Source: Dillenia suffruticosa
Lineage: Eukaryota; Streptophyta; Magnoliopsida; Dilleniales; Dilleniaceae
Assembly (NCBI GenBank): GCA_033439265.1
Contig: JAVTVX010000013.1
Coordinates: 22,652,000 to 22,715,999, forward strand
Reading direction: 5' to 3'
Length of the DNA stretch: 64,000 nt
Both the position numbers and the translations under genes were made by a program. Shown one piece after another: positions 60,601 through 64,000 of the stretch. Each line of letters starts with the position of its first letter. Positions within the stretch are counted from its first letter, which is position 1. The notes beneath the pieces were generated by a model. That model was not told the DNA's origin and made no database searches. It saw only the letters and a program-made list of their open reading frames with translations.

Positions 60601-63040
60601 AAAAGAAAGCAACTCGAAAGAGAACATAAAGTTTAATCCAAGAAGGTAATTAGAACAAAAGAATACAGTTAGTAACATGGTCAACTCATAATCTGGGAAT
60701 TAAATACTGCCAACTGAGCAAGCTAGAAACTTCAAAAATTATCAAATAGTATATTAAGATACACAATATTATTGCTGTTATTCTTGCTGTGCATGTCTGA
60801 TGGAAAGCATACTCTATATCATTATGAATATACTTGACATTGAAAACATCATGAAAGCAGAGAGAGGGAGAGTTTTGAACGACTTTTAAGGGGTAAGGAT
60901 ATGCTTCTACCTTCAATTAACAATTAGAAGCACAACAAAATTAAATAAGAACTTCCTAAACTGAGTTTTACAAAAGTTAGAACAGTATATGATGGTCATC
61001 AAGTCAAATGATACATACATACAAATACTCTACAAATACTCTACCCAGGCAGCAACAGAGAAACTTTCATTTGCGGGGTACAAGATCAGCAGGGCTTCAG
61101 GTTGGTTACCTTTGTTAAACTCCATTTCAACATCCTCTGCAATCCCCTTTGTAAAGCCCAAACAGCTAATCTGTTTTATTTGCTTTTCTAGCATGATATT
61201 AAGTTCCATATCAAGATCCATGTCTAGGGAAGAATTCAAATTTGGAGATTCACTTGAGAAATCTATAGTCTGCACTTTGCTGAAGAATGCAGAGATCGTG
61301 GGATGGTTTCTGATGCTTTTTGTGGCCCATTTCTGTATTGAGCTTGATGGGACAATTACAGATTCTCCTTTGACTCCTTGGTGAAGCCATTTTATCTCAA
61401 AAGTACATCTGCAGAAGACCCTCTTTGAGTGTTTTACCCTTAATACCTGGCAGTAAAAGAAATCATCGTCCAATGTAACCTGGATTACTACAACTGTTTC
61501 CCAATATTCAAAAGATGGAAGCAAAGACATCGTAGGGGTAAATGTCTAGCATGCCCTCTAAAAACATGCAAGAGATAACAAGTAAAGCACATTTCCCCCC
61601 AGTAAACATCAGAGCATCAATAAAAAGGTTTAAGCTCCTGAAGTTGTGGGAATATTAGGTAAACAAGATTTAAATTTTGTAGTATGGGAAAAGATAACAT
61701 GCAGTCTGATTACTGTATTTAAGCAACTGCCCAAATAGCACAAACATATGTTTCGTGATACATTAGTGGAAACTACATGTGCTTCCATCCATAAGAAGCC
61801 ACAAAAATATGACAATGGAGGACCATTGGCACTACAGGCCTAAAAGACTTCTTATAAGCATAATAGGATCGTTTCATCACTCTCTTCGATCAGGTGCCCA
61901 CCACAGAACCTATCATGATTTCTCACCTTCACAATCAGATCAAAGCAAAATGGAAATTTTGTCTTCATTTTGCATCTCATATGAATTAATATATTTGTTT
62001 CTGTATATGTGATTGCTGAGGTAATGAAATGTACCTTTTCCACCTTAGCATCAAAGAAGAGGCCCTTATATTGCGTCTTGTTGTTGGCAAGAACATGATC
62101 ACCTTCATTAATTTGTAAGCAGTCATCAGCTTGAAGAGGAAGTGAACGAATACGGATGCGCTTGAGCACTTCTTCCTTGTTCAATATCATGTCCTCTGAT
62201 TCTTCACTTCCAAAGTCTATAAGAAGACCAAGACCATCTGGGCTGCATGCAAGATCAAAACAATGATTAGTGCAGTTAAAAGAATCAATAGCTTGCCAAA
62301 ATGTCAGTTATCCCCAAAAGCTATGACAATGTGGCACCTTTTAACCACTCATAACAGTGAACCAATTTGTGGGTTTTGCATATCCGTAGTGAAACTTAAC
62401 ATTTATTGTATGATCCATGCAATCTCAGATATCGTCCCCAAAAACAAAACAAATACACTCCCTAAACAGTTAATTGATTAATGATCATTATCAGGATCAA
62501 CTGCAAAATGCAAATTATGGAATCCCACTTATTTGGCTTAAACAATTAATAATCACGATTTAATGGGTATTAAAAACCTTCCCTGTATGGAATCCCACTC
62601 ATTTGGCTCTCGGGCATTATAATTGAAGAAACCTTCTATTTCTGATCAAGAACAGATAATAACCATTTGATTGGATAATGACACTAAACTATTTCCTAAA
62701 CTTTCATTAGCTATGACAGAAAACCCATCTACCCTGAAACAAGAAACAAGAAATAAACACCATAAGTACCAAACCCAAAAACCCCTAGTTATACTGTAGG
62801 GGAAACCCATAAGTATTTCCATCACTTAAAATGAAATAAAACCAAAATCAACCATAAAAATCTAATACTGGAAGAAGAAGAAGAAGAAGAAGAAGAAGAA
62901 GAAGAAGAAGAATGTGAGATGGAGAGAGAAAGAGAGGAGCTTCACCTAAGAGAGACTTGACAAGGGTGCCAAGAAGAGTTTTCTTTGCGCATGGCTTCAA
63001 GTTCCAATTCCAAAGATCCTTCATTCTCTTCGGTACACAT
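57645..63040 (-). CDS. SAWADEE-domain chromatin-reader-like protein with RLTRS repeats
   Basis: Five minus-strand exons, 62946-63040, 62035-62242, 61110-61446, 58652-59857 and 57645-57787, join with GT-AG borders and consistent phase into 662 residues. Residues about 8-150 form a SAWADEE domain: LELEAMRKENSSWHPC, LKRIRIRSLPLQADDC, EGDHVLANNKTQYKGLFFDA and HSKRVFCRCTFEIKWL. SAWADEE folds are tandem-tudor-like histone readers, known from SHH1 in RNA-directed DNA methylation. Unlike SHH1 there is no homeodomain. The rest is charged and probably disordered, with repeated LTR(S/T) motifs (residues about 367, 426 and 494), two copies of a KSEFVVSD segment and a basic end (SPRLKYLPRTRSQTK). A nuclear chromatin role is inferred. 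Confidence 0.86.
62869..62912. repeat. (GAA)n microsatellite in intron 1 of the SAWADEE gene
   Basis: An AAG/GAA triplet run of about 13 units, a few dozen bases past the exon 1 donor. On the coding strand it is a (TTC)n pyrimidine tract. Confidence 0.9.
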
Positions 63041-64000
63041 TGAACGGGTTTGAGAAGATGAAGGGTTAGGAGTGAGTAATCGAAGCTTTACTAATGGAGA
63101 GAGGAAAGAAACTGAATGGACCGGAAAAGACTCGGGCAGACAAGCAACCGCAAATTTTGACGGTCAAATAGTAAGAATCGTTTTACCAAATTACCCCCCA
63201 GAAAAAAACCAAAAAACAATTGTTAATGCAATGTATTGTAGGACAAATTTGGTCTGGTCTGTCCAAATTTTTATGACTAACAAAAAAATTTGCAATTTAT
63301 AGAAACATAAATGCTTTTAATTTTTTTTATTAAAGATTTATAATGCTGTAAAAGCCATTTTCATAAATGATTTAGTGGAGAAGTCTCTTTCTTTTTTTGG
63401 AAGTCATCAAGATTGCAATCCAAGAGCCTTTGTGATGTAAAGTGGACAAATTTTATGGAACAGAATTGTTTTCCAATAATATTTTTTTAATTTTTTAATT
63501 CAAAAAATATATATACAAACAATTATAATCAGGATAATTGTTAGGTTTAAATATGTGTCAAATTATTGTTTGAAATCAGAATGTTCTTGTTTCTTGTTTA
63601 ATTATATTATCATTAACAGATTGTTGATAAATAGATGAACATTAAGAAAATTAGTTTTAGCAAAAGCTATTCTTTGGGACGAGCTCCTCTTGCGCTTTGT
63701 CGTCACCTCTCACCATTAGACCATTATCTCTACATATTTTTTCCATCGGGAACTCGTTCAATCATGGGGGGAGAGCTGAGTCTGGAAGTTTGTTCGCGGC
63801 CATATTTCCTAGAATTTGAGATTGTAGCCTCAGTCTGATTAATAGGTTAGATGATGGGAATAAATTTAATGCCATATTTGTGTTTTGTTTTATATTATTT
63901 TTGAATTCATATTATATTAATTTTAGGTATTTAATATATTAGATTTATTGGAAGTTATTTATGAAGGAAATCAGAGAAATTAAGTAAAATCGGTAACGAT
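63041..64000. other. Upstream flank of the SAWADEE gene and AT-rich intergenic
   Basis: 63041-63200 is the probable promoter and leader of the minus-strand gene. The rest is AT-rich; no gene was recognised up to the window edge. Confidence 0.5.

Noticed and set aside
63635..63838. 67-codon plus-strand frame near the right edge
   Set aside because: No family resemblance or promoter/splice support; left unannotated.

Overview
This is a eukaryotic nuclear window. It is AT-rich, its genes carry many GT-AG introns, and it holds plant-specific genes, nuclear tRNA genes and typical plant transposable elements, so it comes from a flowering plant, most likely a eudicot. I cannot name the species. All intron-exon models below were built by reading splice sites, reading-frame phase and protein family motifs directly. 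No database search was run.

Layout, left to right. (1) 1-1725: the 5' part of a hAT transposon on the minus strand. It has a BED zinc-finger transposase start, one frameshift, an internal 170-bp tandem repeat and a GC-rich end; the rest lies left of the window. (2) 1726-6166: intergenic, with two tRNA-derived SINEs (one with a perfect 14-bp target duplication), a decayed U6 snRNA copy and a tRNA-Cys(GCA) gene. (3) 6167-9931: a three-exon ARF-GAP gene like AGD7. (4) 11925-12990: a broken CHX antiporter copy, beside the intact five-exon CHX20-type gene at 14193-18879 (minus). (5) 18880-30700: a long gene-poor AT-rich stretch with a U2 snRNA fragment, the left end of a CACTA element, a tRNA-Val(AAC) gene and a tRNA-Val relic. 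(6) 30759-35731: a histone H4 copy cut off after about residue 79, divergent from a gene for the 6-kDa subunit of mitochondrial ATP synthase, whose second intron has absorbed L1 and RTE retrotransposon pieces. (7) 37624-43797 (minus): a SANTA-domain (KNL2/beta-KNL2-like) gene with conserved splicing phase but two in-frame stops. (8) 45526-47526: an organellar RRM protein (ORRM2-like). (9) 47995-50180: a complete 445-bp non-autonomous hAT element and an RTE fragment. (10) 51035-53149: OST4, a 37-residue oligosaccharyltransferase subunit. (11) 54113-57230: a 5'-truncated L1 LINE followed by a GC-ended hAT-like element with a gene-leader-like interior. (12) 57645-63040 (minus): a five-exon, 662-residue SAWADEE-domain protein with repeated RLTRS motifs.

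The intact genes are unrelated housekeeping or regulatory functions: vesicle traffic, K+/H+ exchange, ATP synthesis, organelle RNA processing, N-glycosylation and chromatin reading. They do not form a pathway or cluster, and nothing here looks like a biosynthetic or defence island. The most unusual content is a set of decaying or remodelled loci: the SANTA gene with two stops, the H4 copy with a scrambled 3' end, the CHX20 relic beside its parent, two snRNA pseudogenes, and three hAT-type elements of different ages, two of which share terminal sequence.
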